A stretch of 64,000 bases of DNA from Bartonella tamiae Th239. Its GTDB lineage: Bacteria > Pseudomonadota > Alphaproteobacteria > Rhizobiales > Rhizobiaceae. Below are positions 39,471 to 49,046 of this stretch, in pieces; position 1 is the stretch's first letter, and the number at the start of each line of letters is the position of its first letter. Where the stretch lies: assembly GCF_000278275.1 (NCBI RefSeq), contig NZ_JH725147.1, forward strand, positions 62,001 through 126,000, given 5' to 3'. The position numbers and the translations under genes were made by a program. The notes below the pieces were generated by a model. That model worked only from the letters and a program-made list of their open reading frames with translations, had not been told where the DNA came from and did no database searches.

Positions 39471-40211
39471 TTATTCAGGTTTTTCACCAAACCACTTTTC
39501 ATAAATTCTGTCATATGTGCCATTTTCTTTAAGATTTTTAAGTGAAGTATTGTACTTTTCAACCAAATCACTTCCTTTGCGAAATGCCGCACCATATTTT
39601 TGAGCTTCCATTGGCTTACCAATGATTTTTACCTTATCCTTGCCACCCGTCGCAGCATAATAAAGTACATTGGGTGCATCATGAAGCACACCATCAACCC
39701 GACCTGTTTGTAATTCCATAAAAGCATTATCAATATTTGGGAATTGGCGTCTTTCAGAATCTTTAAAATGTTCCGTTGCATAAGGCACTGATCCTGTTCC
39801 TGTTTTCAAGGCGATAATTTTTCCATCAATGTCATCAACAGATTTTATATCGCTATCTGCACGCACAAGTAGCAACAAACCACTATTGTAATAAGGATCA
39901 GAAAAATCAACAACTTTTGCCCGCGCATCAGTAATAGACATTCCTGCCATGGCAACATCAATTTGGCCTGCTTGAACACCCGGAACGATACCCGCAAAAT
40001 CCATGGGTTGAAGTTTATATGTTACACCCATATCCTTTGCTATGGCATCCCATAATTCAACATCAAAACCGACATAGTCGTCACCTTGTTTAAAACTAAA
40101 GGGTACAAAAGCCGTGTCTGTCGCAAAGATTAAATCTTTTGCCAAAGCCTGTCCACTGAACGTTAAAGAAGCTGTCAAAGCAAGTGCTGTAAATAATTTT
40201 TTTATAGTCAT
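39471..40211 (-). CDS. glnH: glutamine-binding periplasmic protein GlnH-like
   Basis: The 246-residue protein has a signal peptide (MTIKKLFTALALTASLTFSGQALA) and a type II solute-binding fold. The mature start DLIFATDTAFVPFSFKQGDDYVGFDVELWDAIAKDMG, the motifs KTGTGSVPYA and FPNIDNAFMELQTGRVDGVLHD are very close to enterobacterial GlnH as I remember it. This supports glutamine as ligand. The ATG at 40211 follows GGGGAAAGAG; in-frame codons upstream are not family sequence. First gene of the operon. Confidence 0.88.
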   Translation of the reverse strand: MTIKKLFTALALTASLTFSGQALAKDLIFATDTAFVPFSFKQGDDYVGFDVELWDAIAKDMGVTYKLQPMDFAGIVPGVQAGQIDVAMAGMSITDARAKVVDFSDPYYNSGLLLLVRADSDIKSVDDIDGKIIALKTGTGSVPYATEHFKDSERRQFPNIDNAFMELQTGRVDGVLHDAPNVLYYAATGGKDKVKIIGKPMEAQKYGAAFRKGSDLVEKYNTSLKNLKENGTYDRIYEKWFGEKPE

Positions 40212-40593
40212 CTCTTTCCCCATATTAAAATTTTGTCTCTTTTTAGCTGTCAAAAAAGGATCAGAAATTTTTTGATCGCTCATGTATAAACATATTATGT
40301 CTTTTTTAAAAGCAATAGGCAAGGTTGGTGATGGAACAACAAAAAACATAAAATAATGTTTTTAAAAATCATTTATTTTAGTATTTTAAATTTTTTTTAC
40401 ACAAAAATTTTTAATAAAAAAGTAAATATAAAATTATAATAAAGTATCATCTATGAAAATAGAAAGATAAGAGATATACATCTTAAAAAGATTTATCTTC
40501 ATTAAGTAATTATATCATATATTTTTCATCTTTATGATTTAGATAGATTATAATTCATATGGCTAAAAACATAAAAAACGAAAGCTCATATTT
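40212..40593. other. glnH upstream region
   Basis: A 382-base, exceptionally AT-rich region between glnH and ybgC. It should carry the glnHPQ promoter. No gene, RNA or terminator stands out. Confidence 0.4.
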
Positions 40594-41055
40594 TTATTTA
40601 TCTATTGACCTTATATAAGGTTGCCATTTTTCAATAAAATCTTTTGGAAAACGTCTTGGCCGTCCTTGATCATTAATTAAAGCTACATCAACATGCGCAA
40701 AAACCAAAATCTGTTCCTGACAAAGTACAGATTGCGCCATTTCAATGCGCGCGCCACTCATATGATCAATGCGTGTTTCTATAATGAGATGATCATCGAT
40801 ATACGCAGGTTTTTTAAAATCAATTGTCATTTTACGCACGATCCAAACAATTTTTTCACCCAAAATACCTTGTGCAAGTGCATGGTGATGAATATTGCTT
40901 ACTCTTAAAAATTCACTGCGCCCGCGTTCAAGAAATTCCAGATAACGACCGTGATAAACAACACCCGAAAAATCTGTATCTGCAAAATAAACACGCGCAT
41001 CCAAACGATGAACACCGTTAACAATCGTCCCGCTAAAAGCGACATTTTCAGTCAT
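40594..41055 (-). CDS. ybgC: tol-pal system-associated acyl-CoA thioesterase YbgC
   Basis: The 153-residue hot-dog fold protein has the 4HBT motif [29 protein letters not shown] with the catalytic Asp. It is a short-chain acyl-CoA thioesterase linked to the Tol-Pal system. The ATG at 41055 overlaps the ruvB stop by eight bases (ATGACTGA), and a longer frame upstream lies inside ruvB. In related genomes it is directly followed by tolQ; here glnHPQ intervenes. Confidence 0.92.
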   Translation of the reverse strand: MTENVAFSGTIVNGVHRLDARVYFADTDFSGVVYHGRYLEFLERGRSEFLRVSNIHHHALAQGILGEKIVWIVRKMTIDFKKPAYIDDHLIIETRIDHMSGARIEMAQSVLCQEQILVFAHVDVALINDQGRPRRFPKDFIEKWQPYIRSIDK

Positions 41056-42091
41056 TATTGTCACCAAATAAACCAATCTGATGGGTTGCCACATCGGGCG
41101 GAACTGCGAGCCCAATATGCTGCCACGCTTTGCGCGTCATAACTCTACCTCGCGGTGTCCTTTGAATAAAGCCTTGTTGTATAAGATACGGCTCAATAAT
41201 ATCTTCAATCGCATCACGCGGTTCAGACAACCCTGCTGCTATAGTTTCAATTCCAACAGGTCCACCACCAAAATTTTCAGCAATCATCAACAAATAGCGT
41301 CGATCTAGCTCATCCAATCCGAGACTATCCACTTCCAATCGCGACAAGGCTTCATCTGCAATCGTGCGATCAATCGTTTGAACTTTTGCCACCATCGCAA
41401 AATCACGCACGCGCCGTAAAAGACGGCCTGCAATACGTGGTGTACCACGCGCACGCAATGCTATCTCACGCGCACCGTCAGCCGCAATTGACATTTGAAA
41501 AATACGCGCCCCACGTCTCACAATATATTGCAATTCTTCAACTGTGTAAAAATTAAGCCTGACAGGAATACCAAAACGATCACGCAAAGGTGTCGTTAAT
41601 AACCCCAAACGTGTGGTGGCAGCAACAAGTGTAAATTTTGCTAAATCAATCTTAACAGAACGCGCTGCAGGCCCCTCACCAATAATTAAATCCAACTGAA
41701 AATCTTCCATTGCAGGATAAAGAATTTCTTCAACAGCAGGACTAAGACGATGAATTTCGTCAATAAAAAGAACATCACGTTCTTCTAAATTCGATAAAAG
41801 TGCCGCTAAGTCACCAGCTTTTGCAATAACAGGCCCAGAGGTTGAACGAAAATTAACACCCAATTCTTTCGCCATAATTTGTGCAAGCGTTGTCTTCCCA
41901 AGTCCCGGTGGTCCAACAAAAAGCACATGATCCAAAGCTTCATTTCTAGTTTTTGCCGCTTCTATAAATACTTTTAAATTGGCGCGAGCAGCCTCTTGAC
42001 CAACAAACTCATCCAAGCCTTGGGGGCGCAATGAGTGATCACTATCTTCACCATGTTTATCTGCAGAAAGTAGCCGTTGCGTATCATCCAT
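41048..42091 (-). CDS. ruvB: Holliday junction branch migration ATPase RuvB
   Basis: The 347-residue AAA+ protein begins with the RuvB N-terminal [28 protein letters not shown]. It has Walker [10 protein letters not shown], Walker [11 protein letters not shown] and the C-terminal winged helix ([21 protein letters not shown]). It drives branch migration with RuvA. It lies nine nt after ruvA and overlaps ybgC. Confidence 0.97.
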   Translation of the reverse strand: MDDTQRLLSADKHGEDSDHSLRPQGLDEFVGQEAARANLKVFIEAAKTRNEALDHVLFVGPPGLGKTTLAQIMAKELGVNFRSTSGPVIAKAGDLAALLSNLEERDVLFIDEIHRLSPAVEEILYPAMEDFQLDLIIGEGPAARSVKIDLAKFTLVAATTRLGLLTTPLRDRFGIPVRLNFYTVEELQYIVRRGARIFQMSIAADGAREIALRARGTPRIAGRLLRRVRDFAMVAKVQTIDRTIADEALSRLEVDSLGLDELDRRYLLMIAENFGGGPVGIETIAAGLSEPRDAIEDIIEPYLIQQGFIQRTPRGRVMTRKAWQHIGLAVPPDVATHQIGLFGDNND

Positions 42092-42100
42092 TTTAACACG

Positions 42101-42715
42101 TTACCTTGAAAGTTCTTTCAAGCCAAGCCGTATCAGTTTGGCAGAATCTGCATCATTTCCTGCCTCCCGAACAGCCAATGCAATTGCATCTGCCGCCATG
42201 TCGCGTGAATAGCCTAAATTTTCAAGAGCAGACACCGCATCAAGAATAGGCTGACTTGTGACACCTTCTCCAACGTCTTGTTTAAAACTTGAAGTCACCC
42301 CTTCCACAGAAAGAGCGGGGGCTTTATTCTTAAGTTCACTAACGATACGTTCAGCTACTCTTTTTCCAACACCTGGCGCACGACTGATCATCGCAATATC
42401 GCGTAATGCAATAGCATTTGCAATTTCTGAAGGCGAAAGAGTTCCAATAATTGCTAAAGCGACTTTAGCTCCAACACCTTGGACATTTTGTAACAGCCGA
42501 AACCATAGTTGCTCACTTTTTGCTTTAAAACCAAAAAGTCGAATCGCATCTTCACGAACCTGCGTTTCAATAAAAAGCTCAATTTTTTGCCCTTGCTCAG
42601 GCAATGAACCAAAAACACGCAAAGGTAAAAAAACAACATAACCAACGCCTTGTACGTCAAGAATGATGTGATCTTCATCAATTGTGTCTACCAAACCTTT
42701 TAATTTTCCAATCAT
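42101..42715 (-). CDS. ruvA: Holliday junction DNA helicase RuvA
   Basis: The 204-residue protein starts [28 protein letters not shown], followed by two helix-hairpin-helix motifs ([18 protein letters not shown] and [20 protein letters not shown]) and a C-terminal domain that contacts RuvB. The start overlaps the ruvC stop by four bases. Confidence 0.97.
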   Translation of the reverse strand: MIGKLKGLVDTIDEDHIILDVQGVGYVVFLPLRVFGSLPEQGQKIELFIETQVREDAIRLFGFKAKSEQLWFRLLQNVQGVGAKVALAIIGTLSPSEIANAIALRDIAMISRAPGVGKRVAERIVSELKNKAPALSVEGVTSSFKQDVGEGVTSQPILDAVSALENLGYSRDMAADAIALAVREAGNDADSAKLIRLGLKELSR

Positions 42716-43221
42716 GCAATTGCTTTCAAACGGTGTGATAAACTCTTACGATTATGCGCATGACAAATTGCAATAGCCAAGGCATCGGCCGCATCACTGC
42801 TATCAAAATACGCACGCGGCATTAAAACTTTAACCATCATATGAATTTGCTGTTTTTCACCATGTCCGACACCTATAACCGCTTTTTTAACAGCATTTGG
42901 CGCATATTCAGAAACCGGCAAACCCGCTTGTGCTGGAACCAATAATGCAATGCCACGCGCTTGCCCGAGTTTTAACGTGGCACCTGCATCCTTGTTCACA
43001 AATGTATGCTCAACAGCAGCTTCATATGGTCTATAATGATGAAGAATATCGGAAAGCCCTTGATGAATTTGACATAAGCGCGAGGCCAAATCACATTTTT
43101 CATCTGATTTGACAGTTCCTGATGCGATAAATTTTAAATTATTACCCAAATAATCAACAACGCCCCACCCCGTGCGTCTTAAACCAGGATCAATCCCTAT
43201 GATGCGAATCGCTTTTTCCAT
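42712..43221 (-). CDS. ruvC: crossover junction endodeoxyribonuclease RuvC
   Basis: The 169-residue nuclease has the RNase H-like fold motif [19 protein letters not shown] with the first catalytic Asp, [23 protein letters not shown] with the Glu, and [16 protein letters not shown] with the last acidic residues. It resolves Holliday junctions. I take the ATG at 43221 (MEKAIRII) since homologues start there; in-frame ATGs upstream (43245) are possible. Confidence 0.95.
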   Translation of the reverse strand: MEKAIRIIGIDPGLRRTGWGVVDYLGNNLKFIASGTVKSDEKCDLASRLCQIHQGLSDILHHYRPYEAAVEHTFVNKDAGATLKLGQARGIALLVPAQAGLPVSEYAPNAVKKAVIGVGHGEKQQIHMMVKVLMPRAYFDSSDAADALAIAICHAHNRKSLSHRLKAIA

Positions 43222-43296
43222 AAAAGCAAATCTAACGTCTTTCATCACAATTGAACAGTCAAATAAGAACAAAAAGGAAACAAAGTATATAAGACG

Positions 43297-43815
43297 TTAA
43301 TCGTCTTGAAAAGCCGCCTTTAACAAATTGATTCTTTCACTCACGGGGTTATGACAAATACCATTTTCAGCTAAAGCATTTTCAACATCTTGATCCATAT
43401 GGCGAACGCGTTCTTCAAGCCTGATAGAAAGATCAACCAGTCGACGAAAATCTATAGGCAGCTCTTGCCAATTGATATGATCTTTACTCAAACAGGGTGT
43501 ATTTAATGAAACCTTGGCTTTTTCTTGTCGAATTTGTTCTGGCGTCATCTCATCTTCACGTGCTGCCCGAAAAAGCAAAAGCCATGATGCAACCTGCATA
43601 AGGCGTGTGCTCATACGCATTGCTTCACTGGCATAAAGCGCCGATGCTTCACCAGAGAGTGCGCGCGATGCAATTTTGCCGTTGCCATCAATATAGGCAG
43701 CCGTTTCTTCAATAAGAGCCATACCTTCTTGATAAAGACATCCAAAAGCATGATCAAATGCACCATGCTCAAACATGACGATTGTATTGTCATTACGCAA
43801 TCGTTGCCGCTTCAC
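43297..43815 (-). CDS. rcdA: DUF1465 family protein, RcdA-like cell-cycle adaptor
   Basis: The 172-residue protein matches DUF1465 (LYQEGMALIEETAAYIDGNGKIASRALSGEASALYASEAMRMSTRLMQVASWLL). In Caulobacter this family member, RcdA, is an adaptor for ClpXP-dependent CtrA degradation. The GTG start follows GGAG by seven bases. The function in this organism is inferred by family only. It stands 24 nt upstream of where the ruvC transcript begins and could be its operon leader. Confidence 0.82.
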   Translation of the reverse strand: MKRQRLRNDNTIVMFEHGAFDHAFGCLYQEGMALIEETAAYIDGNGKIASRALSGEASALYASEAMRMSTRLMQVASWLLLFRAAREDEMTPEQIRQEKAKVSLNTPCLSKDHINWQELPIDFRRLVDLSIRLEERVRHMDQDVENALAENGICHNPVSERINLLKAAFQDD

Positions 43816-44002
43816 TCAATTACTCCATGTTACTTTTAAAATCTCAAACGGCATAAACGTCATATTAGTTTCATAATTTAAATCAATGGCGCCATTTGAG
43901 CAGATCATCATGAGAAAAAGACATGCACAAATAAATTATGTTTCGCAATATAATCCTTAAGCCAAGGTTAACGCGAAAGAACGTCAAAAATTTGACGATG
44001 CT

Positions 44003-45265
44003 TTACGCATCTTGAAGAGAATTGTCCGTGTTCTTTTTTGGGTCAACATATGTATGATGCGTTATACGCATTTTAGGTTCCAATATGAGATGGTCTTGCT
44101 GCGCGGTTTGGATAAGGCTTTTTTCAGTGACCTTGTCTTTTGGCAAAGGAAGCTTGGCTTTCATTTGCAAAGTGGCAATTTTTACCCATTCAAGATAATA
44201 AGCAACGGCAAATTGAATAACAAGCCCCGTAGCAATCAAGAGCGTATCATAATAAAAACCACTTGGATGAACTGTTTTTAACACTTGTCCCCCCATAGCC
44301 AAAATCGTCCCTGTGACAAATACTGCAAGACCATGTTTACCAAGAATGGCTAAAGGGTTTAGTGGGGAGAGTGCTGCCAAACGATTAATTTGCGGGATCA
44401 TAACCACAACATAAGCCAGAGATAAAATATGCAAAAGACGGGGGATACTGACAAATGTTTTGTTAAATCCTGTTAAGGTTGAAGGCATCCCCATTGTCGG
44501 ATTGATCCACCACCAACTCAAACGAACCCATAATAAAGAAAGAATAAGATAGGTAATGGCACTAATAAGCAAAAGAGGGTGATAAAATAACCGTCCATCT
44601 TTTTTAATTTTAATAATTGAAACCAACCCAATAACAAATACCAATTGCCAAGATAAGGGATTGAGGAACCACAAACCTTTTGTCGGGTAATTATGTGGTG
44701 CCAAACCATAAAAGCCAGCAATGAGATAAAGACCTATAGAAAGCAACACTAAAAGCTTCATGCTTTTATGCGCTAAATAAAGCATAAAAGGCGCAAAAAG
44801 CATCAATACCATATAAAGCGATAAAATATTATTATACCCAAGCTGATGACCAAGTGTCACAATACCTAAAAGTGCTTGTGCTGGTTCTTTGAGCAGGGTT
44901 GGAATATTGTTAACACGCAAAAGCTCAGGATGGCTGAAAAAAATAGCCGCTGATATAAAAATTGCTAAACTTATAAGCGTTGTTAATATATGTGTTGAAT
45001 AAAGCGTCGCACTGCGCCGCCAAAGTTTCAGAGCAACAAAAAGCCGATTTTCACCGCTAAATTTTGTACCATAAGCAAGACCAACAGCAATACCCGATAT
45101 TAAAACAAAAGCTTCAGTCGAATCAGAAAAGCCCAAATTTTTATGCGTGATCCATCCGTAAATAGTCCCTGGCACGTGATTGATAAAGATTGTTAATAAA
45201 GCAAGCGCTCTAAAAACATCAATCCGTGTATCTCTGGTTTGTGGCACAAATTGCTTCATAGGCAT
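44003..45265 (-). CDS. OpgC-type membrane acyltransferase (glucan succinyltransferase-like)
   Basis: The 420-residue protein has about ten transmembrane helices and starts TRDTRIDVFRALALLTIFINHVPG, the OpgC signature, followed by NLGFSDSTEAFVLISGIAVGLAYG. OpgC proteins add succinyl groups to periplasmic glucans in Proteobacteria and Rhizobiales. The last 50 residues are cytoplasmic and charged. It is a single gene, divergent from the thiE-like gene. No opgG/opgH or cyclic glucan synthase is near. Confidence 0.82.
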   Translation of the reverse strand: MPMKQFVPQTRDTRIDVFRALALLTIFINHVPGTIYGWITHKNLGFSDSTEAFVLISGIAVGLAYGTKFSGENRLFVALKLWRRSATLYSTHILTTLISLAIFISAAIFFSHPELLRVNNIPTLLKEPAQALLGIVTLGHQLGYNNILSLYMVLMLFAPFMLYLAHKSMKLLVLLSIGLYLIAGFYGLAPHNYPTKGLWFLNPLSWQLVFVIGLVSIIKIKKDGRLFYHPLLLISAITYLILSLLWVRLSWWWINPTMGMPSTLTGFNKTFVSIPRLLHILSLAYVVVMIPQINRLAALSPLNPLAILGKHGLAVFVTGTILAMGGQVLKTVHPSGFYYDTLLIATGLVIQFAVAYYLEWVKIATLQMKAKLPLPKDKVTEKSLIQTAQQDHLILEPKMRITHHTYVDPKKNTDNSLQDA

Positions 45266-45484
45266 CAGACCCTTAAGGTTTCTTTTGCGGCAATCACCGC
45301 ATTTGGCACCATAGATAACTGATTATGCGACAAAAAGGAGTCGAAATTGCATTCCATACGATCACTTTTCCTTCCATCTTGAAATCATTGGTCGGATCAA
45401 TTGAAATTATGATAAGAAAAGATTAGGGGATGAAATGATACACTTGCCCTAATTCATCCTTTTTAATGCGATAAGAAATCTATC

Positions 45485-46144
45485 ATGAGTAAAGACCAAA
45501 AAACTATTCAGCCACGTCTCATTTTAACACTTAATGTACGTCGTTCCATAGACAAAAAATTACTTGCTTCTCTCTTAGAGCAGGGAAAGTTTGCCAGTGT
45601 CATTCTTTATGAGCAAAACTGCGATGAGTTTTTTTTACAAAAAAAGGCTGAAGAATATATAGAGATGATTCAATCCAAAAATCTTGCTGCCCTTATTGCA
45701 AACGATAGCCGCATTGCAGGGCGTGTCAAAGCTGACGGTGTGCATATCGAAACCAAAGGAGATGATTTACGTCTGATCTTGGAAAGCAAGCATAACACAA
45801 TGATTAAAGGTGTTGGCAATATACGTGACCGCCATAGCGCAATGGAAATAGGTGAATATGAACCCGATTATTTGTTTTTCGGTAAATTAGGAGCCGATCA
45901 AAAGCCTGATCCCCATCCGCGCAATCTTACACTTGGGCAATGGTGGGCGCATTTGATGGAAATCCCAGCGATTGTTCAAGCAGGAACAGAGATTGAAAGC
46001 CTCAATCAGGTTTTAGAAACAAAGGCAGAATTTATTGCTATAGAAAATCTTCTTTTTCAATCTGAAACACCAGAAAACACCCTTAATGCACTTCATACAA
46101 AAATGCAGCATTGGCATGAAAATTTTGAGGACATAGTAGAATGA
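45485..46144 (+). CDS. thiamine phosphate synthase-like (ThiE/TenI fold) protein
   Basis: The 219-residue TIM-barrel protein matches the ThiE/TenI superfamily (AALIANDSRIAGRVKADGVHI, then GVGNIRDRHSAMEIGEYEPDYLFFGKLGADQKPDPHPR). Classical ThiE residues (QLRxK, SCH near the phosphate site) are not clearly kept, and no other thi genes are near. It may have another role, as for TenI. It is annotated as thiE in relatives, often next to a Sel1 gene and efp as here. The stop overlaps the next ATG by four bases. Confidence 0.7.
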   Translation: MSKDQKTIQPRLILTLNVRRSIDKKLLASLLEQGKFASVILYEQNCDEFFLQKKAEEYIEMIQSKNLAALIANDSRIAGRVKADGVHIETKGDDLRLILESKHNTMIKGVGNIRDRHSAMEIGEYEPDYLFFGKLGADQKPDPHPRNLTLGQWWAHLMEIPAIVQAGTEIESLNQVLETKAEFIAIENLLFQSETPENTLNALHTKMQHWHENFEDIVE

Positions 46145-47124
46145 AAAAACTTGCGCTTTTATGTCTATCACCTGTTTTTTTTATCACTTTAACGCAATTT
46201 ATTATGGCGCAATCTAACGACACCCCACAAAAAGGCGCAAAACCAACGGCAAGACCACAAGCAAAAAATGAATTTGTGTTAAAATCAGGAGAATATGATA
46301 GCGCCTATGACAATTATATTGCAGGAAATTATTTAACTGCCTTTACCGAAGCCCTTGAAAGAGCAGAAAATGGTGATCCGACAGCACAAACACTTGTTGG
46401 CCGTATGTACAGTGAAGGCTATGCTGTCTCACTTGATGGAGCGCGTGCAGCACTTTGGTTTGAACGTGCAGCAAAACAAGGTGATCCTCAAGCGCAACTG
46501 CGTTATGGCTTAATCCTCTTTAATGGCAAATTTGTCACTAAAAACCAGCAAGAAGGTGAAGATTATGTCCGCCGTGCTGCCAATGCGGGCGTGCCTGAAG
46601 CTTATTTTTATTATGGACAGCTTTTAATGAATAAAGTCCATATTGATGATGCATTGGATGTTGGTTTGACATGGTTTTTAAAAGGCGCATCTCTTGGGGA
46701 TCCTGATGCAGCTTTTGCAGCAGCGCAAATCTTTGCACGCGGCACATCAAAACGACCACGCAATGATGACAATGCTAGAAAGTTAATGGAAGCAGCAGCA
46801 GCAAAAGATCATGTTCCCGCACAATTAATGCTTGCACGTTGGATGGTAGAAGGACGGGGTGGACCTCGAGATTATCAAGCAGCTTTTAATATTCTTCTTT
46901 CAAATGCGAGTAAAATGATTGCCCCAGCTCAAATCAATCTGGCTCGTCTTTACCGCGATGGTATTGGGACAAATGGTGACACAATAACAGCAGCTGCATG
47001 GTATATGGTCGCGCAGCAAGCCAAAATGGAAGCTCCTGATTTACAATCCATGCTGGAAGGCATGTCGGATGAACAACTTAAAAATGCTGAGCAAAAAGCC
47101 ATCAAATTGATGCCAGTCCTTTAA
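46141..47124 (+). CDS. Sel1-repeat protein, exported
   Basis: The 327-residue protein has an N-terminal signal peptide (LALLCLSPVFFITLTQFIMAQ) and at least five Sel1-like alpha-alpha repeats with the AxxWFxxAAxxGDxxAQ consensus: AALWFERAAKQGDPQAQLRYG, TWFLKGASLGDPDAAFAAA, and NARKLMEAAAAKDHVPAQLMLA. Sel1 proteins act as periplasmic or cytoplasmic protein-interaction scaffolds; in rhizobia some control exopolysaccharide. No exact function is claimed. It is coupled to the thiE-like gene and followed by efp. Confidence 0.85.
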   Translation: MKKLALLCLSPVFFITLTQFIMAQSNDTPQKGAKPTARPQAKNEFVLKSGEYDSAYDNYIAGNYLTAFTEALERAENGDPTAQTLVGRMYSEGYAVSLDGARAALWFERAAKQGDPQAQLRYGLILFNGKFVTKNQQEGEDYVRRAANAGVPEAYFYYGQLLMNKVHIDDALDVGLTWFLKGASLGDPDAAFAAAQIFARGTSKRPRNDDNARKLMEAAAAKDHVPAQLMLARWMVEGRGGPRDYQAAFNILLSNASKMIAPAQINLARLYRDGIGTNGDTITAAAWYMVAQQAKMEAPDLQSMLEGMSDEQLKNAEQKAIKLMPVL

Positions 47125-47232
47125 AATGAAACACCCCTCTTGCACAAGGAGCGATTTTATGGTCTTGAAAATGCTGTAACAGCCTCATATTCAATGGCTA
47201 TATTATTTATCATTAAATATCGGACGAAAATT

Positions 47233-47796
47233 ATGAAAATTAATGGCAATGAAATTCGACCCGGAAACGTGATTGAGCATAATGGTGGCCTTTGGGCTGC
47301 GGTAAAATGCAATGCAGTTAAACCGGGAAAAGGTGGTGCTTTCAATCAGGTTGAATTAAAAAACCTCATTGATGGCACCAAACTTAATGAACGTTTCCGC
47401 GCAGCTGAAACTGTTGAAAAAGTAAGATTGGAACAAAAAGATTTCACATTTCTTTATGAACAAGGTGACACACTTGTTTTTATGGATTCAGAAACTTATG
47501 CTCAGCTTGAACTTCAAAAAGATTTTGTCGGCGACCGTGCAGCGTTTTTGCAAGATGGTATGACGGTGACCGTGGAACTTTATGAAGAAAAACCCATTGG
47601 TATATCACTTCCAGATCATGTCACGTTGACAATTACTGAAGCAGATCCTGTGGTTAAAGGACAGACTGCGGCTTCATCATATAAGCCAGCAATTTTAGAA
47701 AATGGCATCCGTATTTTGGTTCCTCCCTTTATCTCATCAGGCGAAAAAATTATCGTCGATACGAACGAACTCATTTATCTGCGTCGTGCAGATTAA
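47233..47796 (+). CDS. efp: elongation factor P
   Basis: The 187-residue protein starts [37 protein letters not shown] with the modifiable Lys in KPGKG, and ends in domain III ([35 protein letters not shown]). It relieves ribosome stalling at polyproline stretches. The ATG at 47233 is the family start; a longer frame upstream is unrelated. The modification genes (epmA/epmB) are not in the window. Confidence 0.96.
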   Translation: MKINGNEIRPGNVIEHNGGLWAAVKCNAVKPGKGGAFNQVELKNLIDGTKLNERFRAAETVEKVRLEQKDFTFLYEQGDTLVFMDSETYAQLELQKDFVGDRAAFLQDGMTVTVELYEEKPIGISLPDHVTLTITEADPVVKGQTAASSYKPAILENGIRILVPPFISSGEKIIVDTNELIYLRRAD

Positions 47797-47809
47797 AAGG
47801 TCTTAAACT

Positions 47810-48601
47810 ATGGCGCGTTCTGCGATTATGAATGTTATGGTGCAAGCGGCTATGAAAGCTGGCCGCTCGCTCGCCCGCGATTATGGTGAAGTACAAAATC
47901 TTCAGGTTTCTTTAAAAGGACCCGCAGATTATGTTAGTCAAGCTGATCGCAAGGCAGAAGATATTGTTAAAAATGAATTGATAAAAGCACGCCCTGATTA
48001 TGGTTTCTTGATGGAAGAATCAGGAGAAATTATCGGTGCGGATACACAACATCGTTTTATTGTTGATCCTCTTGATGGAACAACCAATTTTCTACACGGT
48101 ATTCCATTTTTTGGTGTTTCCATAGCAATGGAACGTCAAGGACAAGTCGTCGCTGGTGTTATTTATAATCCAGCATTAGATGAATTGTTTACGGCAGAAC
48201 GTGGCGGCGGTGTTTTTCTCAATGATCGTCGCATGCGTGTTGCTGGGCGACGCAAGTTAGAAGATTGTGTAATTGGGACTGGTGTCCCTCATCTTGGCCG
48301 CGGTCAACACGGTCATTATTTAATAGAATTGCGCAATGTCATGAGCGAGGTTGCAGGCATTCGCCGCATGGGCGCAGCAGCACTTGATCTTGCTTATGTT
48401 GCAGCAGGTCGTCTTGATGGTTTTTGGGAAGATGATCTTCAACCATGGGATATGGCTGCTGGCATGCTTATGGTGCGAGAGGCTGGAGGCTTTGTCACTG
48501 ACAAAGACAATGGTCAAAATATCTTTGAGAAAAAAAATATTATTGCAGGCAATGAGCTGATTCACGCTGCTTTAATGAAAACCTTAAAAAAACCGCTTTA
48601 A
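47810..48601 (+). CDS. suhB: inositol-1-monophosphatase family protein (SuhB-like)
   Basis: The 263-residue protein has the metal-binding motifs of the IMPase fold: EESGE, DPLDGTTNF and WEDDLQPWDMAAGMLMVREAGG. In other bacteria SuhB also helps the Nus complex in rRNA transcription. Here it follows efp by 13 nt and is the last gene in the thiE-like/sel1/efp/suhB run, with a terminator behind it. Confidence 0.93.
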   Translation: MARSAIMNVMVQAAMKAGRSLARDYGEVQNLQVSLKGPADYVSQADRKAEDIVKNELIKARPDYGFLMEESGEIIGADTQHRFIVDPLDGTTNFLHGIPFFGVSIAMERQGQVVAGVIYNPALDELFTAERGGGVFLNDRRMRVAGRRKLEDCVIGTGVPHLGRGQHGHYLIELRNVMSEVAGIRRMGAAALDLAYVAAGRLDGFWEDDLQPWDMAAGMLMVREAGGFVTDKDNGQNIFEKKNIIAGNELIHAALMKTLKKPL

Positions 48602-49046
48602 AACACGAAACCTGCCGGCATTATTGAACGGCAGGATCGTTTTATCTTAATCTTTAAAATTTATCATCTTCAACATATTTTTCATCTGACATAATCTTTT
48701 TATATTGCCACACATTTTGTATCGTAAAAATTGTGGTGTTTCATGATATTTAATCAGTGTTATGAGAATTACGCACATAGAAATCAAACATCTCATCCGT
48801 TACAAAGATTTTTATCTTACTTGAAAAGATCTAAAACAGTTTTTTTAAAAAATATGAAAGATGTTGATCATGGATAAGATTACAAAAGGCTTTTATTCCC
48901 CTTTAATGCAGAAGAGCACCATTTGATCTTAAACTAAAAATACCGTCAATGCTTAAAGAGACTTAAAAAGATCAGATCATTGCGCGGCAAAAAATGGGCA
49001 AACACAAATTATAAATCAAAGAGAATTTTGAAGCTTTCAACAATAT
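48602..49046. other. convergent intergenic region (suhB / ABC exporter)
   Basis: A 445-base AT-rich region with the suhB terminator hairpin at its left end. No further gene or RNA is recognised. Confidence 0.4.
48611..48642 (+). terminator. hairpin terminator after suhB
   Basis: CCTGCCG pairs with CGGCAGG around an eleven-base loop and is followed by ATCGTTTTAT. The T run is short, so termination is probable but not certain. Confidence 0.65.
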
